This document shows positions 8,101 to 16,778 of a stretch of 64,000 nucleotides of DNA, piece after piece (within the stretch, counting starts at the first letter, position 1; the number at the start of each line of letters is the position of its first letter). The stretch is taken from positions 1 through 64,000 of the forward strand of contig JAQXBM010000030.1 in the NCBI GenBank assembly GCA_029252405.1. The letters are read 5' to 3'. The DNA is from Crocinitomicaceae bacterium (lineage in GTDB: Bacteria; Bacteroidota; Bacteroidia; Flavobacteriales_D; Crocinitomicaceae). The position numbers and the translations under genes were made by a program. The notes beneath the pieces were generated by a model that did no database searches, was not told where the DNA came from, and saw only the letters and a list, made by a program, of their open reading frames with translations.

Positions 8101-10698
8101 ATCAGCAAGCGTTCCAGCGTTTGGCACAGGTGCAAGGTTATCATCAATAACAACATTTTGTGTTTGTGTTGATGAATTTCCATTCACATCTGTATAAGTC
8201 CAAGTTACTACTGTTGTTCCTTGAGTGGTGATTGGAAGTGTTGCGTCGTTTGTTACTGTCACTGTTCCACCACAGTTATCTGTTGCAGTTGGTGCAGTCA
8301 AAGATGTTACCGAACATGGTGCTGTTACATCTGCCAATGTTGCTACATCTGGCACTGGTGCCGTCACATCGTCAACTACCACGTTTTGTGTTTGTGTTGA
8401 TGAGTTACCGTTTACATCTGTGTAAGTCCAAGTCACTACTGTCGTTCCTTGAGTTGAGATAGGAAGTACTGCATCGTTTGTTACTGTTACCGTTCCACCA
8501 CAGTTATCTGTTGCAGTTGGTGCAGTCAATGATGATACTGAACATTCAGCTGTTACGTCTGCTAAAGTTGCAACATCCGGAGTCGGAGCAGTCACGTCGT
8601 CAATTACTACGTTTTGTGTTTGCGTTGTTGTGTTTCCGTTTCCATCATCGTATGTCCAAGTTACAACTGTTGTTCCTTGAGTCGTGATTGGAAGTGTTGC
8701 ATCGTTTGTTACCGTCACTGTTCCACCACAGTTATCTGTCGCAGTTGGTGCAGTTAAGGATGTCACATCACATTCCGCTGTTACGTCAGCTAAAGTCGCA
8801 ACATCTGGAACCGGTGCAGTTACATCATCAATAATCACATTTTGAGTTTGTGAGGAAGTATTTCCGTTTCCGTCATCGTAGGTCCAAGTTACTGCTGTCG
8901 TTCCTTGAGCTGTAATTGGGAAAATTGTTGCAGTCGTTGCTGTAACAGATCCCGAACAGTTATCTGTTGCAGTTGGAGCTGTTAAAGAAGTAACCACACA
9001 TTCTACAGTCACATCAGAAAGCGTTCCAGCATTTGGCACTGGAGCTACAATATCATCAATAACAACATTCTGTGTTTGTGTTGATGAGTTTCCGTTTACA
9101 TCCGTGTATGTCCAAGTCACTACTGTTGTTCCTTGAGTTGTGATTGGAAGTGTTGCATCGTTTGTAACTGTTACTGTTCCACCACAGTTATCTGTTGCAG
9201 CTGGTGCAGTCAATGATGTTACCGAACATGGCGCTGTTACATCAGCCAATGTAGCTACATCAGGAACTGGTGCAGTCACGTCATCAAGAATTACATTTTG
9301 ATTTTGTGTTGAAGTATTTCCATTTCCATCATCGTATGTCCAAGTTACGACTGTCGTTCCTTGAGTGGTGATTGGAAGTGTAGCATTGTTTGTCACTGTC
9401 AACGTTCCACCACAGTTATCTGTAGCTGTTGGTGCAGTCAAAGTTGTTACTGAACATTGAGCTAGTATATCCGTCAAAAATGCGACATCTGGAACTGGAG
9501 CAGTTACGTCATCAATAATTACATTTTGATTTTGTGAACTAGAGTTTCCGTTTCCATCATCGTATGTCCATGTTACAACTGTTGTCCCCTGAGTTGTTAT
9601 TGGGGTTGATGTTGCTGTTGTTCCAGTTACTGAACCAGCACAGTTATCAGTTGCTGTTGGCGCAGTTAAAGTTGAAACCACACATTGAGTGGTAATATCT
9701 GGAAGTGTTGCAACATCCGGAACTGGAGCTGTTCCATCTGCGGACGATGAAATTATTACGTCATCAGTACTTGCAGAACAAGGGCCATTGGTAATAGTCC
9801 ACCTGAATGTTGATGAAGACCCTGGACTCAAGCCAGTAACTCCTGAGGTCGCTGAACCTGGAGTTGTAACTGTACCTGTACCACCAATCAACGTCCATGT
9901 ACCAGTACCAAATGCGGGCGTGTTCCCAGCCAAGGTCGTGGCAGTCGCGTCACAGGCAAGGTTTTGATTCGCACCAGCATTCGCCGTCGAAGGATTTCTA
10001 AATACGGTTATATTCTGAGTTGTTGTGCAGAAACCGAATGTATATGTTATCGTGTAAACTTGAGAAGCTCCAGCTGGAGTTGGTGCAGTAAAGGTTGTTC
10101 CTGAAACTCCAGTACCACTAAAACTACCTCCATTTCCAGAACCTGCTAAACCTCCAGTAACTGCCGTTGGAGTTGCAGTTAACGTTCTTGTCTGCCCTGA
10201 ACACATTGAAGCACTAGAGGACGTGAAATTCAAGTTGTTATTCTGACGGATACGAACCGTTATGGAGGCTGTTCCTCCAGGTGAACAGTTGAACTGTCGA
10301 ACATCAATTCTCGCGTAGTCTGTGAAGTTAGGCGTCATAATTATTGATGCTGCAGTTCCAGCACACGCTGGCCCGCTATCATCGTTATATGCAAAAGGTC
10401 CTGTTGTAGCAGTCCCTTGAAAAGCACCAATTTGAGTGTCAATTCCTGCGCCGCATGTCTGGACCGTGTAACAACCTCCTGATAAAACAGGCATTCTGAA
10501 ATATGTTCCGGGGCTGTAATTCGTAATGGTTCTATAAGTTCCACATCCTAGATCCGCGTTGTATTGCGCATCAAAAACGGCGCTTCTTGTACAACTCGTA
10601 CCAAGTGTCGTGTTAGTTCCACACTGCGCATTCACGAAGGAATTACTGCTAAGTAGTAGCGTAGCGAATAGTATTAAATTCGAATAAAATGTTTTCAT
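5170..10698 (-). CDS. Giant T9SS-secreted HYR-repeat protein
   Basis: The 1842-residue surface protein has a signal peptide ending VNAQ, an N-terminal beta-rich Cys-containing region of about 310 residues with no recognised family, 18 HYR units of 76 residues, one Ig-like segment and a C-terminal T9SS sorting domain (VYPNPSIDGYF, LDMLGREI, GRYIIRVKT). Each HYR unit carries TDNCxGxVT and VTWTYxDxNGN. Units are nearly identical in sequence, which indicates recent expansion; units 3-6 and 7-10 form a duplicated four-unit block. No enzyme domain is seen, so adhesion or a spacer role is likely. The start is the ATG at 10696-10698; a longer TTG start would leave almost no leader after the -7 box. 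Collapse or expansion of the repeats in assembly is possible. Confidence 0.88.
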   Translation of the reverse strand: MKTFYSNLILFATLLLSSNSFVNAQCGTNTTLGTSCTRSAVFDAQYNADLGCGTYRTITNYSPGTYFRMPVLSGGCYTVQTCGAGIDTQIGAFQGTATTGPFAYNDDSGPACAGTAASIIMTPNFTDYARIDVRQFNCSPGGTASITVRIRQNNNLNFTSSSASMCSGQTRTLTATPTAVTGGLAGSGNGGSFSGTGVSGTTFTAPTPAGASQVYTITYTFGFCTTTQNITVFRNPSTANAGANQNLACDATATTLAGNTPAFGTGTWTLIGGTGTVTTPGSATSGVTGLSPGSSSTFRWTITNGPCSASTDDVIISSSADGTAPVPDVATLPDITTQCVVSTLTAPTATDNCAGSVTGTTATSTPITTQGTTVVTWTYDDGNGNSSSQNQNVIIDDVTAPVPDVAFLTDILAQCSVTTLTAPTATDNCGGTLTVTNNATLPITTQGTTVVTWTYDDGNGNTSTQNQNVILDDVTAPVPDVATLADVTAPCSVTSLTAPAATDNCGGTVTVTNDATLPITTQGTTVVTWTYTDVNGNSSTQTQNVVIDDIVAPVPNAGTLSDVTVECVVTSLTAPTATDNCSGSVTATTATIFPITAQGTTAVTWTYDDGNGNTSSQTQNVIIDDVTAPVPDVATLADVTAECDVTSLTAPTATDNCGGTVTVTNDATLPITTQGTTVVTWTYDDGNGNTTTQTQNVVIDDVTAPTPDVATLADVTAECSVSSLTAPTATDNCGGTVTVTNDAVLPISTQGTTVVTWTYTDVNGNSSTQTQNVVVDDVTAPVPDVATLADVTAPCSVTSLTAPTATDNCGGTVTVTNDATLPITTQGTTVVTWTYTDVNGNSSTQTQNVVIDDNLAPVPNAGTLADVTVECVVTSLTAPTATDNCSGSVTATTATTFPITAQGTTVVTWTYDDGNGNTSSQTQNVIIDDVTAPVPDVATLADVTAECDVTSLTAPTATDNCGGTVTVTNDATLPITTQGTTVITWTYDDGNGNTTTQTQNVVIDDVTAPTPDVATLADVTAECSVTSLTAPTATDNCGGTVTVTNDAVLPITTQGTTVVTWTYTDVNGNSSTQTQNVVVDDVTAPVPDVATLADVTAECSVSSLTAPTATDNCGGTVTVTNDATLPITTQGTTVVTWTYDDGNGNTSTQTQNVVIDDVTAPVPDVATLADLTAECDVTSLIAPTATDNCGGTVTVTNDATLPITTQGTTVVTWTYDDGNGNTTTQTQNVVIDDVTAPTPDVATLADVTAECDVTSLSAPTATDNCGGTVTVTNDATLPITTQGTTVVTWTYTDVNGNSSTQTQNVVIDDLTAPTPDVATLADVTAECDVTSLTTPTATDNCGGTVTVTNDATLPISTQGTTVVTWTYTDVNGNSSTQTQNVVIDDVTAPTPDVATLADVTAECDVTSLTAPTATDNCGGTVTVTNDATLPITTQGTTVVTWTYDDGNGNTSTQTQNVVIDDVTAPVPDVATLADVTAECDVTSLTAPTATDNCGGTVTVTNDATLPITTQGTVLVTWTYTDVNGNSSTQTQNVVVDDITAPTPDSTTLNDVSEQCDVTSLTAPTATDNCGGTVTVTNDATFPITTQGTTVVTWTYTDVNGNSSTQAQNIVILDVEGPVADAALPDLTGLCSIDAPSAPTATDNCAGTVTGTTTTTFPITAIGTTVVTWEYSDGNGNVTLQTQDFIISGVDVSTDLSADGATITALNTSGTYQWIDCSDNSIIAGETGQSFTPTANGDYAVIVTQDPCVDTSACVTVSTVGIETISITKLTVYPNPSIDGYFTVSYDGTIESIQVLDMLGREITLPANLTTGEVDGSTLAHGRYIIRVKTESGYALSEIVIAQ
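5635..9735 (-). repeat. 18 tandem HYR-coding units of about 228 bp
   Basis: In-frame tandem repeats of 76 codons (the last is 75) lie inside the giant gene. Unit boundaries fall at the conserved APVP/APTP motif. Outer units (1, 2, 17, 18) are diverged, while internal units differ by only a few residues, a pattern expected from unequal recombination. Confidence 0.9.
7456..9279 (-). repeat. Duplicated four-unit block (2 x 912 bp)
   Basis: HYR units 3-6 (8368-9279) match units 7-10 (7456-8367) unit for unit. The rare LAPVPNAG/VAPVPNAG-type unit occurs only at units 4 and 8, and the same landmark (gcgttccagc) sits at 9021 and 8109, exactly 912 bp apart. This shows a second-order duplication. Confidence 0.85.
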
Positions 10699-10730
10699 AG
10701 GTAAGGAGTTGGTTTTCAAATTTACTCAGG

Positions 10731-10738
10731 CAAATATA
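10731..10738 (-). promoter_or_regulatory. Bacteroidota -7 promoter box for the HYR giant
   Basis: TATATTTG on the minus strand, 32 bases before the ATG, is identical to the box in front of the neighbouring 705-residue HYR protein. It supports the ATG start at 10698. No clear -33 TTG is present. Confidence 0.5.
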
Positions 10739-10958
10739 TAACTAAAAAAAACAGCTTCTAAAGTAAAATCCTAATTTTGAATGAGATCGGGTATTTCTAC
10801 CCATCTGTTTTTATTGAAAATTCGTAAGTCATTGGTATTGTAATCACTGTCAACTAAACAAATAGGAACAAAAGGAGTTGCAAATCTAATTCTTCCATGC
10901 GTGTTCATAAAATTTTATACACAAAGGCAAAGCAAGTTTTTAACTACTTTTATTCTCC

Positions 10959-12944
10959 ATGGGGATAAAAACAACGCATTGGAGTTTCGGGTTAGTCATC
11001 ATGCTAATTGCTTTCTTTCAGTTCAGTAACACACTTGGTCATGACTTCGCCTGGGATGATAAAATTGTCATTCAAGAAAACACGCGAGTGCAAGAAGGTG
11101 TTTCGGGAATTCCAGATCTCCTCAAAAAGTACAATTCAGATTTAAGACAAGATCAATATGGTTATAGACCAATTACCTTGATCAGTTTTGCGATTGATTA
11201 CGAATTCTCGGGAGTGGAACCAGGCTTTTATCACTTCATGAATGTCCTGTATTTCTCGCTGTTGTGTTTCGTATTGTTCTTAGTTCTCAAAAGAATCTTT
11301 CCCCGCTCCTCACCTCTTCTTGCTTTTTTGATAACTGTCTTATTTACGGTTCACCCAATTCATACGGAGGTGGTCGCTAATATCAAATCTCGGGATGAAA
11401 TTTTGGCGCTTCTGTTCTGTTTGATCTCACTATTGAATTTGATTAAATTCATCGACTCGAAGCACTGGAAGAATATTGTTGGGACGGTCGTGTTCTTTGC
11501 GCTGGCCTTTTTATCCAAAGAAAATGCCATTGTTTTCTTGCCAGTGTATGCGCTGACTTTGCTGAAAATAACGGACATCAATTGGAAGCGAGTGCTGAAA
11601 ATTGCAGGAATCGTTCTGCCAATTGGATTATTGATTGTCTACGTGTTTACTTCTTACGCATCGAACTCTCAATTGGGAAAAGAGCAGACGGCTGATCTAG
11701 GGATCTATCAAGAAAACTTCATTCTAGGAAATGCCTTCTTCTACACAGATCAGCTCATCAACAAAATTGGAAACGCTTCCTACTTGGTCCTTTTGTATTT
11801 GAAAGATTTTATCGCACCATACAATCTAGCGTACTACCACGGATATGGAGATTTACAGCCAGTCGGCATCTCATCTTGGCAAGCAATTCTAGGACTAATC
11901 GTATCACTGGGCGCAGTTGTTTTTGCCATTTTTCGTTTCAAGAAGCATCCAAAAATCGCTTACGGTATCTTCTTTTTCTTCTTCTCCATTTCGATTTACC
12001 TGCACGTTATACGAACACTTTCTGATACTCGTGCCGATCGTTTCGCTTTCTTCGCCTCCATCGGATTGTGCATCATTCTAATCGTAGTCGTTTCCAAATT
12101 GCTTAAAGTTGATTTCACGATAGATAAAAAAGAAAAACGCTCGCTCTCAAAGACGATTGGACAATTGAACTTGAGTCAAAAAGTGACTTTCTTGCTCATT
12201 TTTGCGCTGTTCAGCATAATCACCTTTTCGAGAAATAGTGTTTGGGAGAACGACTTCACCTTGGTTGAAAATGACATGGAGCGTTTAGAAACTTCGGCGC
12301 GTCCTCACTACTTCTATGCGACCAATTTACTTCAAGACATTCAACAAAATGGACCATCTTTCGACAAAGAAGAACAGATGATTCATCATTATGAACGAAG
12401 CATCGAACTTTCAGATTCAATTTATTACGCACGAATCGAATTAGGAACCTACTTATTAGGGCAAGGAAAAATCAATGAAGGGAGTCAAGTATTTGAGGAA
12501 GCCGTTCGTTTGTTCCCTCGAGTGAGTGATCCTAGACATTATCTCGGGCAAGCCTATGTCCAAAGCGAGCAATACGCTAAAGCGATTCCGCATTTGGAGA
12601 AGAGCATCGAATTTGCCGCAAAGAGCTTAGACTCCTATTATTTGCTCGCAGTATCCTATGGGAAAACGGGGCAGTTTGAAAAAGGGATTCAGTTGGCGGA
12701 ACAAGGATTGGAAAAATTCGCTCAGGGTCAAATGTCAATGTATGAGGCACTCGGACATGTTTATTTTGATAAAAATGATTTAAAATCATCCACAGAAAAC
12801 ACCTTGAAAATGATCGAGTACGGCGGCGATCCGTACACAGTTTACGCAACGATTATTGGACGTTATCAAGAGAAAGGTGACAATGAAAACGCAGAGCGAT
12901 ACTACCGCTCAGCGATCCAGCAAGGAATCATGACCCCTCAGTAG
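10959..12944 (+). CDS. TMTC-like GT-C membrane protein with TPR repeats, copy 1
   Basis: The 661-residue protein has about ten membrane segments over residues 1-430, then about five TPR repeats at 470-655 that should lie outside the membrane. The first extracytoplasmic loop carries FAWDDKIVI (acidic pair Asp33-Asp34), and HPIHTEVVANIKSRDE lies at about 131-146. Both match the TMTC family of GT-C O-mannosyltransferases that use a lipid-linked sugar (family knowledge). It could glycosylate secreted proteins or add sugar to the exported glycan; the acceptor is unknown. A paralog lies tail to tail and overlaps it by 17 bp. The fold and family are fairly certain; the sugar is not. Confidence 0.75.
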   Translation: MGIKTTHWSFGLVIMLIAFFQFSNTLGHDFAWDDKIVIQENTRVQEGVSGIPDLLKKYNSDLRQDQYGYRPITLISFAIDYEFSGVEPGFYHFMNVLYFSLLCFVLFLVLKRIFPRSSPLLAFLITVLFTVHPIHTEVVANIKSRDEILALLFCLISLLNLIKFIDSKHWKNIVGTVVFFALAFLSKENAIVFLPVYALTLLKITDINWKRVLKIAGIVLPIGLLIVYVFTSYASNSQLGKEQTADLGIYQENFILGNAFFYTDQLINKIGNASYLVLLYLKDFIAPYNLAYYHGYGDLQPVGISSWQAILGLIVSLGAVVFAIFRFKKHPKIAYGIFFFFFSISIYLHVIRTLSDTRADRFAFFASIGLCIILIVVVSKLLKVDFTIDKKEKRSLSKTIGQLNLSQKVTFLLIFALFSIITFSRNSVWENDFTLVENDMERLETSARPHYFYATNLLQDIQQNGPSFDKEEQMIHHYERSIELSDSIYYARIELGTYLLGQGKINEGSQVFEEAVRLFPRVSDPRHYLGQAYVQSEQYAKAIPHLEKSIEFAAKSLDSYYLLAVSYGKTGQFEKGIQLAEQGLEKFAQGQMSMYEALGHVYFDKNDLKSSTENTLKMIEYGGDPYTVYATIIGRYQEKGDNENAERYYRSAIQQGIMTPQ

Positions 12945-14862
12945 GACTCGGATTCTCGTTTACTGGCCTTAGGAGTGAGTTGATCGTATTTCGTTTTTGC
13001 AGCGCTTCTTGATTTTCTGGGTCAATCTCCAGTGCCTTTTGAATAGCAACGTTGGCTTTTTCATACGACTGTTGCGCCGAGTAAAGATCACTCATTAATA
13101 TAAAGAAGCCTACCTGATCTGGATTCTGCTTCTCCCCTTCTTCAATAGTTGCAATTGCTGTTTCAAGCTTATTCAGCTTCATGTAGCATACAGCTTTCCA
13201 GTGGTAAATACTTGGAAGTTTCGCTAGTTTCTGCGCCTTTTCGTATTCCACCAAGGCCTCGTTGTACTGTTCCTGCGAAATGTAATATTGCCCGAGCATC
13301 ATTGGTGGGGCAGCCAAACCTTGATGAGCTTCCGCGGCTTGCTCAAAGATGGCTTTTCCTTTCTCTACCTGCTCAAATTCCATGTAGGCTTTTCCTAAAT
13401 CGAGCATTGCCGTCATTGAACGGTCCGATATGTCAACCGCTCGTTGATAGTGATAAAGAATCTTTTCTTGTTGTGGCTTCGTTGGGTTCTTGTAGTATTC
13501 TCCATGCAACAGGCAGGCATAGTTGTATTGCGTTCGTGCGCAGTCATCCAAAGCGACCATATCCGCCTCGTAGAGTGCAGTATTACTTTCCCATGCCTTA
13601 TTCCGATTGATTGTTTTCACAAATCCAAGCAGGAAGAAAACACCGAGCACTCCAAAAATGACTTTTGTTGTTCCATTTTTCCAAATAGGTGGAGCGTCAG
13701 AGTTGAAACTGGCTTTTGCAATTCGCTCTATTGTTGCCACAATAACAATTAAAAATCCTAAAGATGGTATAAACAGGAACCTCTCACCCATGTAATCAGG
13801 TCCGACTTGCAAAATGTGCAGATAGACTGACAGTGTGATGAAATAGAACAGAATTCCGAACAGTAAAGCTGACTTCTTTTTGAACTCGCGAATCACCACA
13901 TAAATCAAGACAATATGAAGTACTACTGAAACGATCACGAGTGGATCCGACCAAGAAACCATAGTTGAATGTGAGAATCCGTAATCATGGACGAGCGTTA
14001 TTGGAAACACAAGCAGTCCTAAATTCTTGATTAGAATATTGAACACATTCGGCAGAATCTGCATCAATCCAGTGGCGTCATGCAAGGGATTGCCTAAAAA
14101 TCCGTCCTCGCGGTATTGAAAAGTCTCTAGTAATTCGGTTGCGTTATTCTCGAATACCGAATCAGAATAAACGTATAAACGAATCGCGATAAGCACAGCT
14201 CCTCCTAGAATTGGAACACTGTACTTCACATACGTATTGATCTTGTCAGAATTTTTAAAATACGCTATCAACAAAAGGATTCCAGCGAAGGTTATCCCAT
14301 TTTCTTTCGAGAGAAATGAAAGGACAAGGGTTAAAATTGTCAACCCACCAAATAAGTAGTTTCGTTTATCCCTCTCTAAAAAATTCAGGAAGAATATCAT
14401 GGAAGCGACGCCAAAAATCATCGTTAAAATTTCATCGCGCGATTTGATATTTGCCACAACTTCGACATGAACTGGATGGATCAAAAACAATCCAACGATG
14501 ATCATTCCAAATAGCGCTCCTTTTTCTGGGAACATGCGACGGAGGAAATAGAAAATCAAACAGCAAAGCAATGCGTAATACAACACATTCATGACATGAC
14601 CGGTTTTTGGTGTCATTTCGGAAAGCTCGATATCCAAAGCATAAGACATAAGTGAAATTGGTCGGTATCCGTAACGGTGTTGAATTTCATTCGACTTAAT
14701 GTTTCGAAAGAATTCGCTTGGATTGCTCAAGCCCTGCTGAACGCGATCATTTTGAGTCACAACAATTGCGTCATCCCAAGCATATTCGTGCTCGAAGGTA
14801 TTACCATATTGGAATAAGGCAACAATGCAAATGATGATATATATTCTTGCTTTCTTGAGCAT
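12928..14862 (-). CDS. TMTC-like GT-C membrane protein with TPR repeats, copy 2
   Basis: This 644-residue paralog of the convergent neighbour has the same plan: an N-terminal membrane domain with YAWDDAIVV (Asp30-Asp31) and HPVHVEVVANIKSRDE, and C-terminal TPR repeats at about 450-630. It ends in a short Pro/Ser-rich tail. It is the last gene of a long minus-strand glycan operon. Its ATG shares one base with the stop of the glycosyltransferase upstream (TAATG), so the two are probably translationally coupled. This ties it to polysaccharide synthesis more directly than copy 1. The likely role is transfer of a sugar from a polyprenyl-phosphate donor at the outer face of the inner membrane (inferred from family). 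Confidence 0.75.
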   Translation of the reverse strand: MLKKARIYIIICIVALFQYGNTFEHEYAWDDAIVVTQNDRVQQGLSNPSEFFRNIKSNEIQHRYGYRPISLMSYALDIELSEMTPKTGHVMNVLYYALLCCLIFYFLRRMFPEKGALFGMIIVGLFLIHPVHVEVVANIKSRDEILTMIFGVASMIFFLNFLERDKRNYLFGGLTILTLVLSFLSKENGITFAGILLLIAYFKNSDKINTYVKYSVPILGGAVLIAIRLYVYSDSVFENNATELLETFQYREDGFLGNPLHDATGLMQILPNVFNILIKNLGLLVFPITLVHDYGFSHSTMVSWSDPLVIVSVVLHIVLIYVVIREFKKKSALLFGILFYFITLSVYLHILQVGPDYMGERFLFIPSLGFLIVIVATIERIAKASFNSDAPPIWKNGTTKVIFGVLGVFFLLGFVKTINRNKAWESNTALYEADMVALDDCARTQYNYACLLHGEYYKNPTKPQQEKILYHYQRAVDISDRSMTAMLDLGKAYMEFEQVEKGKAIFEQAAEAHQGLAAPPMMLGQYYISQEQYNEALVEYEKAQKLAKLPSIYHWKAVCYMKLNKLETAIATIEEGEKQNPDQVGFFILMSDLYSAQQSYEKANVAIQKALEIDPENQEALQKRNTINSLLRPVNENPSPTEGS

Positions 14863-16778
14863 TAATAATCTAAAAAATAATAACTGTTGTTCTTAAAATC
14901 GTAGCGAATGACCAATGGAAGTTCCTCTGTGTCTTTGTAAAACAAGCGAAAAAATGGGACATTTCGTTTAAACCAAAACTTAAATATGGGACGAAGTGCA
15001 GATGTAAATCCCCGTTTTTGCTGAAATTGATCGCCACTTAAGATTTCTCTAAGCTCCTTTGATGAAAGTTGATTTGAAGCCTCGACACCGTTGAAATCTC
15101 CCAATTTAAGCGCCACTGGATAGATCGGATTCAATTTTATCAATTCCAAAAACAAGTTGGCGCTTGTCAGTATCGATTTGTCATTATTCGAAATCAATGA
15201 ACTTCTCCAAACGACTAGTTCGGTTCGGATTTTTGCGGCTTCTTCTTTATTCGCATTGGCGCGTTGAGGCGTCCATCGTAAACTAGAAGTATTCAGTTTG
15301 AAATAGCTGTTCTCACTTACATTTTCTTGTAAACCATGAATCACTTGGACATGTGCCAATCCTTGAAAAATTCGAGCGACGTCCTCCATTCTCTCTAAGT
15401 CAATCGTCATTCCTGGTTGAATCCAAGTGCAATAATCAGTTGAACAATTTTCAATTCCAGCTCTCAAAAGACCATCAAGCTCTTTACTCGCTGATTCAAT
15501 AAGGTTGATGTTCAGCGTTGAACTAAGCGCAATTTGAAGAACAGATTTTTTGATCTCAGCAGAGCACACAATTGCGAATGTGACATTGTAAAATCGATCT
15601 GATTTCAAACCGCTTATCGTGCTCTCCAATGCCTGCAACTGATCGTCCAAAGTTGGAATAACAAGTGTTACTTGTTCCAATTTAGTTCCTCGAGTCGACG
15701 AATGTTGATCCAACACGACCGGTGAAGTATTGAGCATCAAAAAGCGATTTTTTTCCGTTGGACTGAGGTCCTCCTTTCGACATAAAATCAAATCATTCCC
15801 TTCAGCATTGTGGACGATGTTTTGAAGAAGTGGCTTCATTTCTGAGCCGTAAGCCTTCAATGGGTTCGTTCCTCTACGAGAGGTTAGGATATACTCAGCG
15901 GAGAAATCCAAGCGTCTATTTCCGTACAAATCAACCTCAAAATCATACTCTTTGAAATATGGATTCGTTCTTTTTAGGCATTCTGATTTCAGTTCGAAGT
16001 AGACATCGTAAATGCTATTCGATTCATTCCATTTCTTTAATCGAGGTTGAGAGAGCCCTGCCTGAATTGGCACTTGAAACAATCCCAATTTTGAAGCGTG
16101 CGTTCCTTCCTCCTCAAAGTTCGTTGAATACGAAGTATTCGGGAAAACAAAATATCGATCGGTGTCCATCAAATAACTGATGAATAATTTCTTCCATGAG
16201 TTATTCCCCCATTCGAGAATGTAATCGGGAAGTTGGTCATCTTTTCCTCCCGGATTCTCGGTTAACCATGACTTGAATTTCGTCCATTGATCCTTGTTCC
16301 AACTTTGCCCCCAAGAGCTTGCCACTTGAATAAAATGAACATCAGAATCGTCTTGAATAGGCACAAATGGATAAAAATTGTTCTCTTCAACTGGATAAGC
16401 GAAAAGTGAAACTCCCGCTATTTTTTCATCTGTAGAATAGAATTCGTTCGCTTGTTGAGCATATTGATAGAAACCTGAAGCGACAAGCAAATCATCTTCC
16501 AGAACAATAATTGACCCGTATTTTTCTGTCAGTTTACCGCACTCTAAAACGTGCTTGAGTAAGCCTAAATTCTCCGCTTTTACATCAACGACTTTCTCGC
16601 CGTGTTTCCATTCGAAATTATCCGCCGTTTCTTTTACGGCTAAATTATCAGAAGCATCAATAGAAATATGAAGCGTGACAGTATTGGATGGATAGTTGAC
16701 ATTAGCGAGACTTTTCAGCAATCGCTTGAGCGGTTGAACTCGATTGTACGCTATGACGACAATTGCAGGTTCAATCAT
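14862..16778 (-). CDS. Two-domain GT-A glycosyltransferase
   Basis: The 638-residue cytoplasmic protein has two nucleotide-sugar transferase-like domains. Residues 1-300 begin PAIVVIAYNRVQPLKRLLKSL and contain IIVLEDDLLV (Glu-Asp-Asp metal site) and a VASSWGQSW segment, as in GNT-I-like/GT2 enzymes that act on polysaccharides. Residues 365-500 begin LVIPTLDDQLQALESTI and look like a second, degenerate GT2 domain without an obvious DxD. The C-terminal 90 residues are unassigned. It overlaps the dehydrogenase gene upstream by 8 bp and the TMTC gene by 1 bp. It is likely a chain-extending glycosyltransferase; the sugar is unknown. Confidence 0.65.
   Translation of the reverse strand: MIEPAIVVIAYNRVQPLKRLLKSLANVNYPSNTVTLHISIDASDNLAVKETADNFEWKHGEKVVDVKAENLGLLKHVLECGKLTEKYGSIIVLEDDLLVASGFYQYAQQANEFYSTDEKIAGVSLFAYPVEENNFYPFVPIQDDSDVHFIQVASSWGQSWNKDQWTKFKSWLTENPGGKDDQLPDYILEWGNNSWKKLFISYLMDTDRYFVFPNTSYSTNFEEEGTHASKLGLFQVPIQAGLSQPRLKKWNESNSIYDVYFELKSECLKRTNPYFKEYDFEVDLYGNRRLDFSAEYILTSRRGTNPLKAYGSEMKPLLQNIVHNAEGNDLILCRKEDLSPTEKNRFLMLNTSPVVLDQHSSTRGTKLEQVTLVIPTLDDQLQALESTISGLKSDRFYNVTFAIVCSAEIKKSVLQIALSSTLNINLIESASKELDGLLRAGIENCSTDYCTWIQPGMTIDLERMEDVARIFQGLAHVQVIHGLQENVSENSYFKLNTSSLRWTPQRANANKEEAAKIRTELVVWRSSLISNNDKSILTSANLFLELIKLNPIYPVALKLGDFNGVEASNQLSSKELREILSGDQFQQKRGFTSALRPIFKFWFKRNVPFFRLFYKDTEELPLVIRYDFKNNSYYFLDY

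Noticed and set aside
5635-9735. CRISPR-like or satellite array
   Set aside because: The 228-bp units are in-frame protein repeats without spacers and encode HYR domains.
6180-9967. Many open frames on the plus strand opposite the HYR array
   Set aside because: They repeat with the 228-bp period of the array, are Leu/Val-rich shadows of the HYR codons and have no domain or start signals.
13149-13610. Open frame of 153 codons on the plus strand
   Set aside because: It lies wholly opposite the TPR part of the TMTC-like gene and has no recognisable domain or start context.
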